Of a DNA stretch of 64,000 nt, positions 10,526 to 21,200 are shown piece after piece. Numbering within the stretch: the stretch's first letter is position 1; each line of letters begins with the position of its first letter. The DNA comes from Symbiodinium natans (taxonomy: Eukaryota; Sar; Dinophyceae; Suessiales; Symbiodiniaceae). The stretch lies in NCBI GenBank assembly GCA_905221605.1, contig CAJNDS010002535.1:1028001-1092000 (forward strand). Direction: 5' to 3'. The translations under genes were made by a program, and so were the position numbers. The notes under the pieces were generated by a model. That model saw only the letters and a program-made list of their open reading frames with translations. It searched no databases and was not told the DNA's origin.

Positions 10526-11090
10526 TTGTTGAGCGTACCACATGCAGTCTATCGGCTGTTGGATGCCCACCCAAATGAGACTATCCGGTGGTGGCCCAGT
10601 GCCAGGCGAGAAGTTCTGGCAATGAGCTACGCAGCACCGTGGTTGTTCTATGATGCCGGAGCGCCATTAGCTACCACAATTTTTGCTACCGATGCAATGG
10701 GACACAGCGAAGTTGATGCAGGCGGTTATGGGATCACAGTTCGTGATGTTTCAAGGGCGGCAATCGAACAAATTTTAGAATACGGGGAATCGCAGGGCCG
10801 TTCTGTGTCTCGACTTTCTGGAGATTTCACGGGTTTGAAATTCCCCGAGCGGCCGATTAAAGCTTCCGAGCCTTTTTCACTACTACCAAATGAGATATTC
10901 CAAGACGAGGAAAAGGCTAGGTGGCTTCCAATGGCTTGGGGACGCTGGAAAACAGTGGATCACATCACGCTTGGTGAAGCCAGAGCTGTCGTGAGATTAG
11001 CCCGACTGCTTAGTGTGAGACCGTCTGCGCGCAGGCACTTTGTCATCATTGACCACAGTGAGGTTCGCCCCAATCTCCAAAATCAACCAG
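10526..11090 (+). pseudogene. RNase H-like fragment of a retroelement polymerase
   Basis: The frame contains three spaced acidic residues expected of an RNase H fold: Asp in TIFATDAMGHSEVDAGGYGI, Glu in HITLGEARAVVRLARLL, and Asp in HFVIIDHSEV. The upstream part RREVLAMSYAAPWLFYD resembles the connection between reverse transcriptase and RNase H. The frame opens with TTG and no ATG is close, and neither reverse transcriptase nor recombinase flanks it, so this is a fragment. It could be a lost piece of the DIRS-like element at 2-5 kb. Similarity after about 11090 is lost although the frame stays open to 11224. Confidence 0.5.
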
Positions 11091-11519
11091 AGGGGAATAA
11101 TCAGGGGCCCATTGTCCTCCCTAATCAACGTCCCTTTCTCTGTAATCTTCATAGCCACACTACCAAGCGCGCTTTGCATCCGGCAGACATTCCCATGGAA
11201 AAGGCGTTCGCGCAAGATGCGTAGCAGCTGTATCCACCAAGGCCACCCTCTTCTTCTCCCACAGCCTGTGTTAGGGCTGTCGAGCAGAGCCGTGTTGGGC
11301 TCCGGCATGTGACTGTGCACACGCGATCTATGACCCTCAGTGCTCTCACTCGGCCCGAGGGCCCGGTTGCGAGAAACACAACCACTTCACTGTGCGGCAT
11401 ATGTGCCCAAGCCACAGTGCGGAAACTTGAATGCTGATCTGTGAGACATTGATTACAACCTACTCCTGATACAAGCTACGGATGGCTGTTTCGGGTGCGG
11501 TGACCGCTTACCCTGAAAT

Positions 11520-12345
11520 TCAGTGAACGGTCACAGCGCCTGCGCGTTGACACAGGACAAAGTAACAGCACGTCTGCATGATTTGAAGCTGCGCCTCTGT
11601 TGCCTGCTTAGGAAGTTGGTTGTCATCAGTCCATATCCATAGGTCGCCCACCCGAAGGATGGCCTGGTAGTGACCTGAGTTCAATGTGGGGGTGAATGAT
11701 GACTGAGATACGGAATCGTATCCGTCTGCATAAAGGATGCATCCCTCCCCAGAAAGTGGGGGACACGTACTTGGCCTTCAGCTAAGGAGATTGCACGCAC
11801 ATTTTTGCTTATCCCCTCCGGCGTCAGCACATATCTCCCCAATTGAAACCCTACTATGTCTGGCACTGTGGTTAGTGCCTGCAGTCCCCTCTCACCAAAA
11901 GCCCATTGCTCCACGCAGTCCTGCAAGCGCACTTCACCCCTTAGGTTTGGAATGCAGAGAGGTAGAGAGAAAGTGTTACAATTTGCTTCAAGGGTGACTT
12001 GACCAGCCTCCCCTTCCTCACGGGCTTCCCATTCCCCAAGGTACGCCTGTATCGAGTGCAGTCGAATGAGATGAGTGATGAGCTCAAGCGCATCATGCTG
12101 CTGATCGGGCTGCTTCCACTGCCTCATCAAGACTTGCCATGGCATGGTGGAGCGTAGCGCGACCTTCTTTGGTCGTCGGCCTAAGGGCCCTGGTCTCATC
12201 ACCTGCAGCGCAGTTAACCAGGCGTGTGGAAGATTAGTGAGAGGGAGGAATCTGTGCAGGTGCGTGAACGCTAAGGCAACGGAATTGATGTAACAGTGAT
12301 TGCTTGTGTTGGAGAGAACGAGGCGGGCCTCTTTCTCAGTCACCT
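11520..12345 (-). pseudogene. Ubiquitin-specific-protease (peptidase C19) domain of LINE element 1, one frameshift
   Basis: The Cys box reads LSNTSNHCYINSVALAF (nucleophile codon at 12293-12295). It is followed by QQHDALELITHLIRLH, the USP QQDAxEF motif. In the frame that ends at 11520 the His box reads LNSGHYQAILRV, then WIWTDDNQL with the third catalytic acid, then CCYFVLCQR, matching the usual USP closing strand. The first half (to 11760) and second half lie in different frames; a one- or two-base change near the G run at 11758-11762 would explain it. All three catalytic positions are kept. USPs cleave ubiquitin from proteins; a role in a retroelement is unknown. I am confident of the fold assignment from motif order and spacing. 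Confidence 0.7.
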
Positions 12346-13155
12346 GATGAACTTCTCGACTCGCTGCGCTGCTGGTTGCCTTTGTTGGCGTTCCTTTTTG
12401 ACTCGGATGCCCCCCACCATCATGGCCGCCAGACCGCACAGCTTCTCCATCTCCGTGTATATGCTGTCGCACGCCGCTCCTCTGTATCCCACGGTCAGCA
12501 TGAAGGTCACCACCTTTCGTTGCGGCGCCTTGTCGAACTTGCGGGTTGCGTGGAAGCGGAGTATGCATTCTGGTTGAGCCTGGATAAGCTGCACCAGTCC
12601 CGCCAGTGTCTGTAGAACTTGCTGTTGCGTCAGTCCTGGCTTGGCCAACGGCTTGAGACAGCTGGACTTCTCGTCCCACCACGTGTAGTTCCAAAGGAGG
12701 TTCTCGGGTTGCTCCTGACACCACTCGAGCTTCAGCGCCTTCTGCCTTGCTTCCTCTGTTTGCACTAGCTTGGTCAGACGATGCTGCATTTCGCCCAGCA
12801 TGCCAAGCACCAGGCTCGTCCGGAGAGGCATGGTCAGCTGATCCGGATTGTTGGACTTGGTGTCCTGCCACTTCTTGGAGGCTTCCAGGAGCTGTGGCAC
12901 CACTGTGCCCTGACTGGTTTGCGTGTGTAGGACAATCGCGCTTTCCGACCTCATTCTCGCCAGCTCGTCTTCCAGACGTAGGCTCAAATGGGCCAGCTGG
13001 AGGGTCAGCTGTTGCGTCTGCCCTGCTGTGAGAGTCAGTTCCTGCTCTCTTTCCCAGCCATTCCGACTGTGATAGCGCGGCGGACCTGTTGGACCCCTTC
13101 CATTCTGAGACTGGAAGTCGTGTCTGGGCCGCTTGCCTCTCATATCCGGCACCAT
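12340..13155 (-). pseudogene. Conserved helical region of LINE element 1
   Basis: A 271-codon frame containing NLLWNYTWWDEKSSCL, ILRFHATRKFDKAPQRKV and GLAAMMVGGIRVKKERQ. It aligns by eye to 28577-29596 (WHYMRWDSQ, LLHKFQATRRLTGEMQ, GLASLLIAGLQIKQAR), so it is a real coding segment despite lying in a different frame from the USP part. Predicted mostly alpha-helical with Gln/Leu-rich heptads (QQLTLQLAHLSLRLEDELA). No family is recognised. It stops 40-50 bases before the USP Cys box. Confidence 0.55.
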
Positions 13156-13880
13156 CTCCGGACTCCTCGGCCTCGAAGAACGCGGGCTGGCTTGCTGACC
13201 CCATTGCCCTCCATATTGCCGCCACCTCCGGATGCATGGCCATGTTCGGCTACGTTTGCCGAGTCAGTGACTAGGGGTGCGGTGTCCGCGTACCCTTCCA
13301 GGCGATGTGTCCTTGCTTGGGCCAGAAGCATCCACTGAAGGATCACGGGACAAGTGGTCGCGTGCGCACTCGCTTGGTATTTCTTTACATCGTGGTGGCA
13401 ATACGGACATTCCTCCTTTATCTTAGGCGCAAACCGCTTGGCTTGCTGCTTAGCCGCTTGGTTGTGAGCCCAGACCTGTCCATGCATTCGTGCATAGTGC
13501 TGAGTGAGAGATCTGCTAGAGGGCATGTGTCGGGAGCAAAGCGCACAGCGATCACTCAGGTGAGTGGACACCTGCTCAGGCGGGCTCTGCCCCGAATTGA
13601 GGGCCTCGCTCCAATCTGCATGATTGAAGGCACGCTCCTGCTTCGGCACATCGTAAGGAGGCATAGTGAGTTCATGCCCTTTGTGTTGCAACAGTTCGGC
13701 TCGAACACAAGCAAGTTGAGTAAGGACCGGACAGTGTCTCGCATGATGTTTTGCTCTGGTGCCATTGCAGAAGGCCTCTGCTCCACACATCCTGCAGCCT
13801 GACGTGGCAACATGTCCCGCATATTTGGTCTGCAGATGTCCAGGAGCATGGAAGCTGAGTCACCAAGCCTTTGCCAAGCA
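13140..13880 (-). pseudogene. Zinc-finger segment of LINE element 1
   Basis: Open from about 13880 to 13140 on the - strand. Three finger-like motifs appear in order: CRMCGAEAFC followed by HHARHC, CALCSRHMPS followed by HYARMH, and CPYCHHDVKK followed by HATTC. The spacing suggests nucleic-acid-binding fingers of the type found after reverse transcriptase in many LINE polyproteins. A Gly/Arg-rich linker follows (ASGGGGNMEGNGVSK) before the frame closes at 13140, overlapping the start of the helical region in another frame. Confidence 0.55.
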
Positions 13881-14115
13881 ACGGGTGGGATGCATGTTTT
13901 TGGGGCCCAAAGGGAAAGGCTACGAGTCACGAAATCATCCCTTGGCCAACATGTTGTCAATGTTTGAAAGCTTCAAGTCACACGAGATGACAAGAGCATA
14001 GCACAGCAGACACATGTTCTTTTGCTTGAGTTGGAAGAAAGGTCTGAGCCCGCCGTGCCCATGTACCCCGTGCGCTGATTGAGGTTTTCTCTTGAAGGCA
14101 TCAGGTGGACAGAGC

Positions 14116-15540
14116 ATGGCCCAGTCAGCAGCAAGTCCAGATGCAAGCCTGGAACAACAGGTTATGAGCATCCAAGGCTCAGCTGCGCAGGGCTCCGCTG
14201 TCATGAATGGCACCTCAAGTACCAATGGGTATGGTGCGACGAATTCGAGCCCGATCCCGCCGCCACCTCGTGAAGATGAACAACAAGTTGAAGCTTCGGG
14301 ATCGGGGAGGGCAAGTGGAAAAGGGCTAGAGGCACGGGATGGTGAAGTGGATGCTGGACGGAGCGCAGTGGTGAGTCCAGAAGTAGAAGCTTCGGGTGGA
14401 CAGACGGAGCCAATACGCCCCGTGGACTACGACGTCGCCTACGCGGAGACCGCTGTGTTTCAAGGAGCAGAATACTTCACGCCGAGATCGCGGACATCTA
14501 TGGCACCATGGGGACCAATCTCCCAGTTGGAAACGTTGCCATCAGGATGGTCGTGGATCTCAAGGGTGGGAGCACGGATTATGGGGGCAATTGGCTCCAA
14601 TGAGCTGGTGCCGAGTCCTTTGGCATCCCCACCTCGACAGGGAAGCGCGCCCTCTACAACAACGCCTCCGAGGCAGAGGACAAGGGGTCAAAACCCAACC
14701 CCGCCGTCGTCAAGTGGACTGTCAGTGGAGGCGGTGCAAGCTGAGGTGCAACGTCAGCTGGGTCCTTTGTAGGATCGACTGGAGATGGCTGAGCAACGAA
14801 ATAGCATGTTGGAGAACCAGCTGAGGCAGCAAAGGACGGCAGTTCAAGCACCCGCTAACGCCTCGAGAGCAAGCCTGGAGATACCACCCAAGGCAGATTC
14901 CTCTGCGTGGTCTTCGATGCTGGGTCTTCCTCGCCCCGACGCAGCCCTACCCCCAAGCCTGCCTCGCGGAACTTCAAAGTGCTCAAGGGTTAAGCGCCGG
15001 TCCTCCTGGAGAAGTTCAAGGCTTCAAGAATCACGAGGCGTTCACCAAAAAGAACCACATCATCCTGGAGGAATAGGAGGGAGTTTGGCTTCGGTTGCGG
15101 AAGAGACAGTCGGGGTCATTGGTCAGCCGTCTAAAGACCAGATGACCCGGGAGGCATTTCGACGTGACCCAGTTCTGGGAAGAGAAGGCTCGAGCGCTCA
15201 CCATGGCCATCACGGCGGAGGTACTGGGAGTTTCGAGGGTGTTTACGATGGCAACGCTAAGCATCAAGATGGTGGTCTCCCACGGCAGCAACAGCCGTAT
15301 GGGGACACCGAGGCTGAAACTGCAGGAGGGCGAGGTCTTTTGGGGTCTTTGTTCTCGAGGAGCAGGGGACGATCGCCATCACCGCCGCCCGACCATGGAA
15401 GTTTAACGTCTACGCCTGTGATCGAGGCCATAGCCCGGGGAGTCCGGCAACTACAGGAGCTCCAGCAGCGCAATCTTCAAGAAGCACGTGGAGCAGAATC
15501 TCCTGGAGGAACAGAGACGGTGAAAGCCCGGGCTGCAAGC
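14116..15540 (+). pseudogene. Copia gag N-terminal region with in-frame stop
   Basis: The frame from ATG 14116 (MAQSAASPDASLEQQ) reaches TAG at 14770-14772. The same frame then resumes DRLEMAEQRNSMLENQLRQQ, a coiled-coil segment, so the stop is a disabling point change within one protein. Further on a Ser/Arg-rich stretch (GSLFSRSRGRSPSPPPD) and EAIARGVRQLQELQQRNLQ are visible before sense moves to another frame near 15540. Some internal parts (about 14980-15290) read poorly and probably carry more indels. Confidence 0.5.
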
Positions 15541-15541
15541 T

Positions 15542-16360
15542 TTGCTGGGATTGGCGAGCCCTGGAACCAAGGACGCACCACTGGTCTTCCAAGACTGGAT
15601 CGAGGTGATCTCCACCGGGATGAAGGACTTGAGCGAAAACAGTGGGGCTTGGTGGGAGGCAGTTCTTCGCACGGTCGAAGAATCGTACGCCAAGTGGCTG
15701 GGAGCCACGCAGCTGGAGCGCCTGATGATCCAGCCGGAGAACGCGGACTATGCGGTGAAAGGAAGGTGGACAAGGGTCAATGCCAGGGCATGTCAGTTGC
15801 TTCTCAACGCGGTGCCGGAGGGTTCGCTGGGACCTAATCGCGAGGAGGGCAACGCAGGATGTCACTCAGCTGATGTTCCGGTTGTTCGTGCTGTATCAGC
15901 CGGGAGGATCATCGGAGCGTGGGCGCACCTTGGCACAGCTGCAAACGCCACCCCAGGGCACCACTGTCGTGGAGACGCTGGAAATCTTGCGTGGTTGGCC
16001 TCGACATCTACGCCGGTGCCAACAACTGGGGATGAGTGCCCCGGATCCAACGGTCCTGGCAAAGGGCGTGGACATGGCCACGTCGAAGGTCATATCAGGG
16101 AGCCCGGACGCCCACTTTCGGACGCAGCTCCTTCGAACCTCTTTGCGACTGGATGCAAAGCCTACACTTCGCAACGTGGAGGACTACCAGAGGCACCTGC
16201 AGGCGGAGGTAGAGCAGATGGCAGCTGCATATGGACGCCAATCCAAAGATCAGGGCAACCTCCACGTCGTCTGGTCCAGGCCAAACAACAACAGCGCCGC
16301 CTTCGTCACCTACGCCGTCATCTGGAAAAGACAACAATGAGACATCGTGTAGGTACTTTG
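15542..16360 (+). pseudogene. Copia gag core, frameshifted
   Basis: The first half reads LVFQDWIEVISTGMKDLSEN, then GAWWEAVLRTVEESYAKWL and ATQLERLMIQPE, the usual gag core of dinoflagellate Copia elements. Near 15815-15830 the sense passes to another frame: DVTQLMFRLFVLYQPGGSSE, then LRRCQQLGMSAPDPTVLAKG and KPTLRNVEDYQRHLQAEVEQ. The protein would form the capsid; this copy is dead. Confidence 0.6.
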
Positions 16361-17636
16361 TGAAGGCTTCGGGATGCAGAAGGAAAGCATGATTTGGCCA
16401 GTTTCTCCAAGGATCAACGCATGAAAAAGTGTCTGGCGTGTGGCGCTGAAGGTCACAGAGCACGAGAATGCCCAACGAAGGGAGGTGCAAAGCGACTGCC
16501 TGCCAAGCGAGAGGAAGGGCCAGAACGTTCTCCAGATCGTCCTCAACTACAACCTTCTAACCCGAAGATCGCTGAGATGCAGACTGCAGTCGCCGAGGGG
16601 ATCCCTTCGTCCTCATCCAGCACGATTACGTCATCAACTGGGTCGTCAATGCCATCCTCAGCAACGAATGCGGGTGGCACCGAAGGTGTACAAACCACAC
16701 CTGGAGAGCCTGTATGGACCTTGGGCAACTTGATGCAAGCGGCCCAGCAGGTGATGATGGCTAAGAGTGCCGGGGAAAGGGGCGACATGAAGCTCAAGGC
16801 GGTGAAGGTTGTCGAGCTGAACGCGACCAACATTCAAGGGAGCTCGGAACCAATGGCTCTTGCTGACACAGGAGCAACGCACCCCTTACGTCGTCCACAT
16901 TCAGAAGAGGAATGGGAACAAAGTGCGTGGGTTAATGTAATTCTGGCCGGCGGCGAGCAGGTGAAGATGAAGATGAATACCGCAGGCACACTGTTGTTGG
17001 GTGCTGAGGAGTTATCCGGGGACGCCGCTTCGAATGCCATCGTTCCGGTGGGTGAGCTGGTGAAGACCCTGGGGTATCGATTGGAGTGGGGGCCGTCGAG
17101 TTGCCACCTGGTGGGCCCAGATGGGACCATTGTGCGCTTGTCAACCAAGGAAGGTTGCCCTCATATCTCCGAGGCTCGGGCTTTGGAACTCATCTCGAAG
17201 ATCGAAAGGAAGAAGCTGGACCAGTTCACCACGGAGGCCAGGGTGCAGGCGATGGCAAGGACGTTGGACAAGTCATGGTTTGACTACTTGAGCGAGGCCT
17301 GCTATGGACATTCGGGCCAAGAGGACCGGGCGGTGAGTGCGGCCCCGTTCTTGAAGGGCATCCCGGAGGAGGCGTTGTATGGCTTGGCAGCGGATGTGGA
17401 GAATGAGGACGGATGGGAGATCTTGAAGAAGCTGACCTTCCTCAACCGCAGGCAACGCCGACGATTGTGGACCTCGAGGAGTTGGGTGGTCCACCTCTTC
17501 GCTGGGAAGAAGAAGAAGGACGTGTTCAGTTGGCTAAACGATGGAGACCGAGTCCTCTTGGAGCTGGACGCGAGGTCGCAAGCGCACAATTTGTTGGAGG
17601 ATAGTCTGTGGCGGGCACTGTCGTGGGCGGCATCGC
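16334..17636 (+). pseudogene. Copia zinc knuckle, aspartic protease and first half of a methyltransferase-like domain
   Basis: Open to 17893 in this frame. In order: a degenerate CCCH finger (CRYFVKASGCRRKH), a CCHC knuckle (CLACGAEGHRAREC), a retroviral-type aspartic protease with active-site triad in ALADTGATH (about 16857-16883), then SWVVHLFAG (about 17480-17506) and RVLLELDA. The last two resemble motifs I and II of C5-cytosine methyltransferases. Sense leaves this frame near 17636. Confidence 0.6.
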
Positions 17637-18170
17637 AAGATCGCGGCAATCATCGGGGGGCCACCTTGCAGGACCTTCAGCCGCCTTCGGTTCAGGGAGC
17701 CGGGGCCAACGCCAGTGCGATCTCGAGCAGAACCGTACGGCTGGCCGACGCAGTCGGCAGGGGAGAGAATGCAAGTGATACGGGACACCAAGCTGTTTGT
17801 GCGCATGCTCTGGCTTCATGCAAAATCGACAGCGGGAAGGCTGCAGAGCCTTGGTCGGAGGATGTCAATGTCGACGGTGGCGTTTGTCATTGAGCAGCCT
17901 CAAGATCCTCAGGAATACCTGCCCGCCACCGCTCCAAACTGGAGCGAGCTTCCGTCTTTCTGGGACACGGAGTTGTGGAAGGGATATTCAGCGGAGGCGG
18001 GGCTCACTGAAGTCAGCTTCGAGCAGGGCGCCTATGGACACAAAACCACCAAGCCGACGACATTGGGTACAAACTTGATGTCCCTGGCAGTACTCAGAGG
18101 GGGAAAGACGAACGGGGTCTTGGAGCCCTATGACCAGTCCTGTTTAGTACCCGCCAGCAATTCCAATGTG
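17625..18170 (+). pseudogene. Second half of a C5-methyltransferase-like domain in the Copia remnant
   Basis: In the frame at 17541-18272 the sequence reads KIAAIIGGPPCRTFSRLR, with the Pro-Pro-Cys of motif IV at 17661-17669, then RMQVIRDTKLFVRMLWLHA and AFVIEQPQDP, which occupies the place of motif VI. EVSFEQGAYGHKTTKPTTLG and NLMSLAVLRG follow. Together with VVHLFAG and LELD upstream this gives the first motifs of a C5-methyltransferase fold. Cytosine methyltransferases in dinoflagellate Copia elements have been reported (established). Activity is not implied; the target-recognition half is not visible. Confidence 0.5.
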
Positions 18171-18187
18171 AAGTTGAAAATGATGAG

Positions 18188-18188
<1 letters not shown>

Positions 18189-18220
<32 letters not shown>

Positions 18221-18240
18221 TATATGTATATATACACACA
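18189..18240 (+). repeat. TA microsatellite
   Basis: A perfect (TA)n run of about 14 units followed by AAGTATATGTATATATACAC. It lies immediately after the end of the Copia remnant. Confidence 0.9.
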
Positions 18241-21200
18241 TGTTGTGGATAAAACATCGTGTTGATTTATAGCCAATGTACTAACCTTCATACATTTTCA
18301 GCATTCAGTCAATATCTGAATGTTGATCATAACCAACTCCGTGAACCCAGAACACCAAGCTGTTGCAGTTATCAGCTCAGGAGCACCACACCTGGTTCGA
18401 CGTCGTGCGTGCTCTTCGGCCAAGCAAGGGCTAGGGTTTGGGGTTGCATGGGTTTCTTTGGCCTACAGCCGGCAGCGATAGCTGCGATGAATAGCCAAGG
18501 GCAGGGACGCAAGACTTGTGTGGCAGCTGGCGCAGGGTATTCAAGAAAACTCTTAAGGAGTCATGACTGGACCTCACAACATGCAGACCCAAAACGATTT
18601 CCTGGTATGCGCAGTTGCAACCTGCTCTTGACTTGAAGCCTTTTGCGCGCCCACGCCAAACCTCAACGTGCAACCTTTAAACCACGTAACCCTGAGCCTT
18701 GCTTGTGTGAGGATTTGGAGCAAGATGATGCTCCGACAGAGGAGGGTCAGAAGATGCTCGTCAGAATCAGGGCAGCTGAGGAAGGTTTTGCTCGGAATTT
18801 GGGGAAGGCCAGGGAGGGTGAGGGCAGGCCTTCGGTCTGGGTCAACATTCCGCTTCAAGCACTACGGCAAGTGTTACTCTGGCTGTGACATCACCATGTA
18901 GAGCTGTGTGCATTCAATTCTGCTGCCTTGGATCGACAGTCCACAATCACGCTTTTCTAGCTCTGCTAACGGCCTAAAGATTTGAGGCTTGTTCCTGTGA
19001 GCCTTCTGAAATTCATCCGCAGCAAGTGCGACTCGGATGCAGAAATGTGCAGAACGGTTTACCAGATCCATCTGTTTGAGGCTATGAGGTCGCGGCATGG
19101 TTGGGGTAGACGGGTTCAGGGCTTGGGCTCTAAATGCGTGTCAGCAGGAGCCATGATGAAACACATGAGCTCAAATCACGCGGCAGAGCCAAAGGCCTTA
19201 AAGTTAACACTAAATCCTGGACCCCGAACCCCTCGGTGACATTGCGAGGCGTCCACATCCACGATGTGAGAATGGACTTGCAGTTGCGGAGGACATGGAT
19301 TCAGCCGTCCGGGTGTCTGAGATCCTGGCCATTCCGGGCCCGCGGATACGAGTCGTAAGGTTTGGGGTTACCAGTTGGGCGTCATCACTGGCCGTGGATG
19401 GATGTGTGTATTGTCACGGTCAGCTGGCCCGATGGTAATCGTTCGAGGGTGAAGTTAATTTCAGCATCCTTGGCCTAGCAGGATTCGTTTGGCAGGGATG
19501 CCCAGGAGCTGCCTTAAGCAATGCCTCTATCGTGTGCCTTGATCCGAAATGAAAGCCAGGAGGCTGCTTAACGAGCCTGTCTTCCTTTTGCGGTTTCCGA
19601 CACTTGGAATGCCTAAGCTGGGTCAGGATTATAACCCTAAAGTCTAAAGACGGTTTAGGCTTCAGGTTTCGGGCTTAACCTGCTGTATCGAAGACGTACT
19701 CTGCACCAGGGCATAATCTGTAATGTAGAACATCTTTTATACCCCCAAACAAAACCCTAACCCTATGCCCAACCCTATACCCTAGGCCTTAGGGGTCTAG
19801 GGTTTACGGCTTAGGCTTTGAGGATTGTGGGTTTAGGGTTCGGGTTTTGGGATGAGGGTTTAGGGTGAGGCTGTGGGGTTTTGGGGTTTAGGGATTTTGG
19901 GGAAAACGGTTTTAGGGCTGAGGGTCCAGGTGAGGGTCTAGGCCCTAACCCTAAACACTATACCATGATGTCAAACATGCTTGAATGTCTATATGCTCTG
20001 GAATCTAAAATCGTAAACGCTTGCGTGCGGCGCCTCTCAGCCATGAGGCCCAAACCGAAATCCGAAGCCCAACACATGCGCAGCAGAGCCTTCAACATTC
20101 GACGTGGGCATGCGTGCTTCGAAATTCCAACGCTTGGAGGATCCCGATAAGCCCTAATCTAAGTCCTTAGCATCGTTGGAAGCAAAACCCTCGATGGCTC
20201 GACCCTGAACCGGAAAGCCTCGTTTAGAATAACAATTCTGTGTGTGATCCCAACTTTTCGTATTATCGTCATTGAACTTTGCCCGGCTTAGAGCCATGTC
20301 TAGCAGCTCCTCCTTCTTGGGGGCCCTTTGACCGTACTTGTACACTGGTCGAACATATGGACTTCTGCTTGCATCTTGCTAGGGGCTTTGCCGTACCGCC
20401 CTGCACCGTCGCAAGTGCACAAACCCAGGACACTTGCTCTTCGATGTTGGCTGGCGCTGCTGCAGGCCTTCGTGTACCCCTGCTCGGGGTCAGAAGCCAA
20501 ATTTGGGCGTAACCCTAGCGCACCCAAGACCTGGCTTCTGGGTCGTTAAGAAATTTGAGAACTTTGGGGCTTCAGTGAGTTTCAGGTCTTGAAGTTTGAG
20601 CTTCTCCACTGCCACGAAGTCCTAGATTTCGGACAGCTCCTTAGTAAAGCCCAAATCACCCTTAGCCCCAGCAAACTGGAACCCTCAACGCCCTGGCCCT
20701 AGGTCCTGGACGAGATACAGAAGAACGATCAGCACGTGCCCTTTCGGAGGGCAGAGCGGGGTTGGGAATTTACAGGCGCTCAAGTTTAGAACTTTCCGTT
20801 ACAGTTTCAAAGTTCAGAGGTCAATCGAAGCTTTGCATCACCCACCAACCCCAGAGTAAGAGGCCATGCTCCAGCACTTGCGTTAAGGGAAGCCTCATGC
20901 CGCAACCTCCGTGCCAAAAGGGGATGAACTCAGCCTGTCAGGAGCTGAAGGGCTGCGCCGGGTTGGAAACACACGTGTCCCCCCAACCGCACCTACAGCA
21001 TCTCGGCCAAGGCTCAAGTGCCCATGATGCGTTGACCGCCACCAACCCCCTGTGCTGCTGAAGCCCTCCAGAATGCGTTTGCATCTAACAGTAGATGATT
21101 AAACGACGTTAATTGCATTGTATAAGTCACTCCGGACGGCATTAAATCCGGATTCCAGACAAGGAATGGAACAAGGAAAGTCATCTAGGGTAGTTGCGTG

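Larger units (their letters stand above)
11520..13960 (-). mobile_element. 5'-truncated LINE-type element 1 (zinc fingers - helical region - USP)
   Basis: Read on the - strand, the order is three Cys/His fingers, a basic linker, a conserved helical region and a USP domain ending at 11520. The same order occurs at 27.7-30.1 kb downstream of an AP-endonuclease, which identifies the class. Endonuclease and reverse transcriptase are missing here. Sense fades near 13960, shortly before a Copia remnant on the other strand begins. Loss of the 5' part is what target-primed reverse transcription commonly leaves. Two frame changes make this copy non-functional as it stands. Confidence 0.6.
14116..18170 (+). 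mobile_element. Decayed Ty1/copia-type element, gag to protease plus methyltransferase-like domain
   Basis: Consecutive gag, zinc-knuckle, protease and methyltransferase-like segments can be followed along the + strand but switch frame at least five times and cross one in-frame stop. No integrase or reverse transcriptase is seen. Sense ends near 18170, just before a TA microsatellite (18189-18240). No terminal repeats were found. Each segment is annotated separately. Confidence 0.65.

Noticed and set aside
14785..15837. A single intact 350-codon gene
   Set aside because: Only its first part continues the gag frame across an in-frame stop; the later part is out of register with the recognisable gag core.
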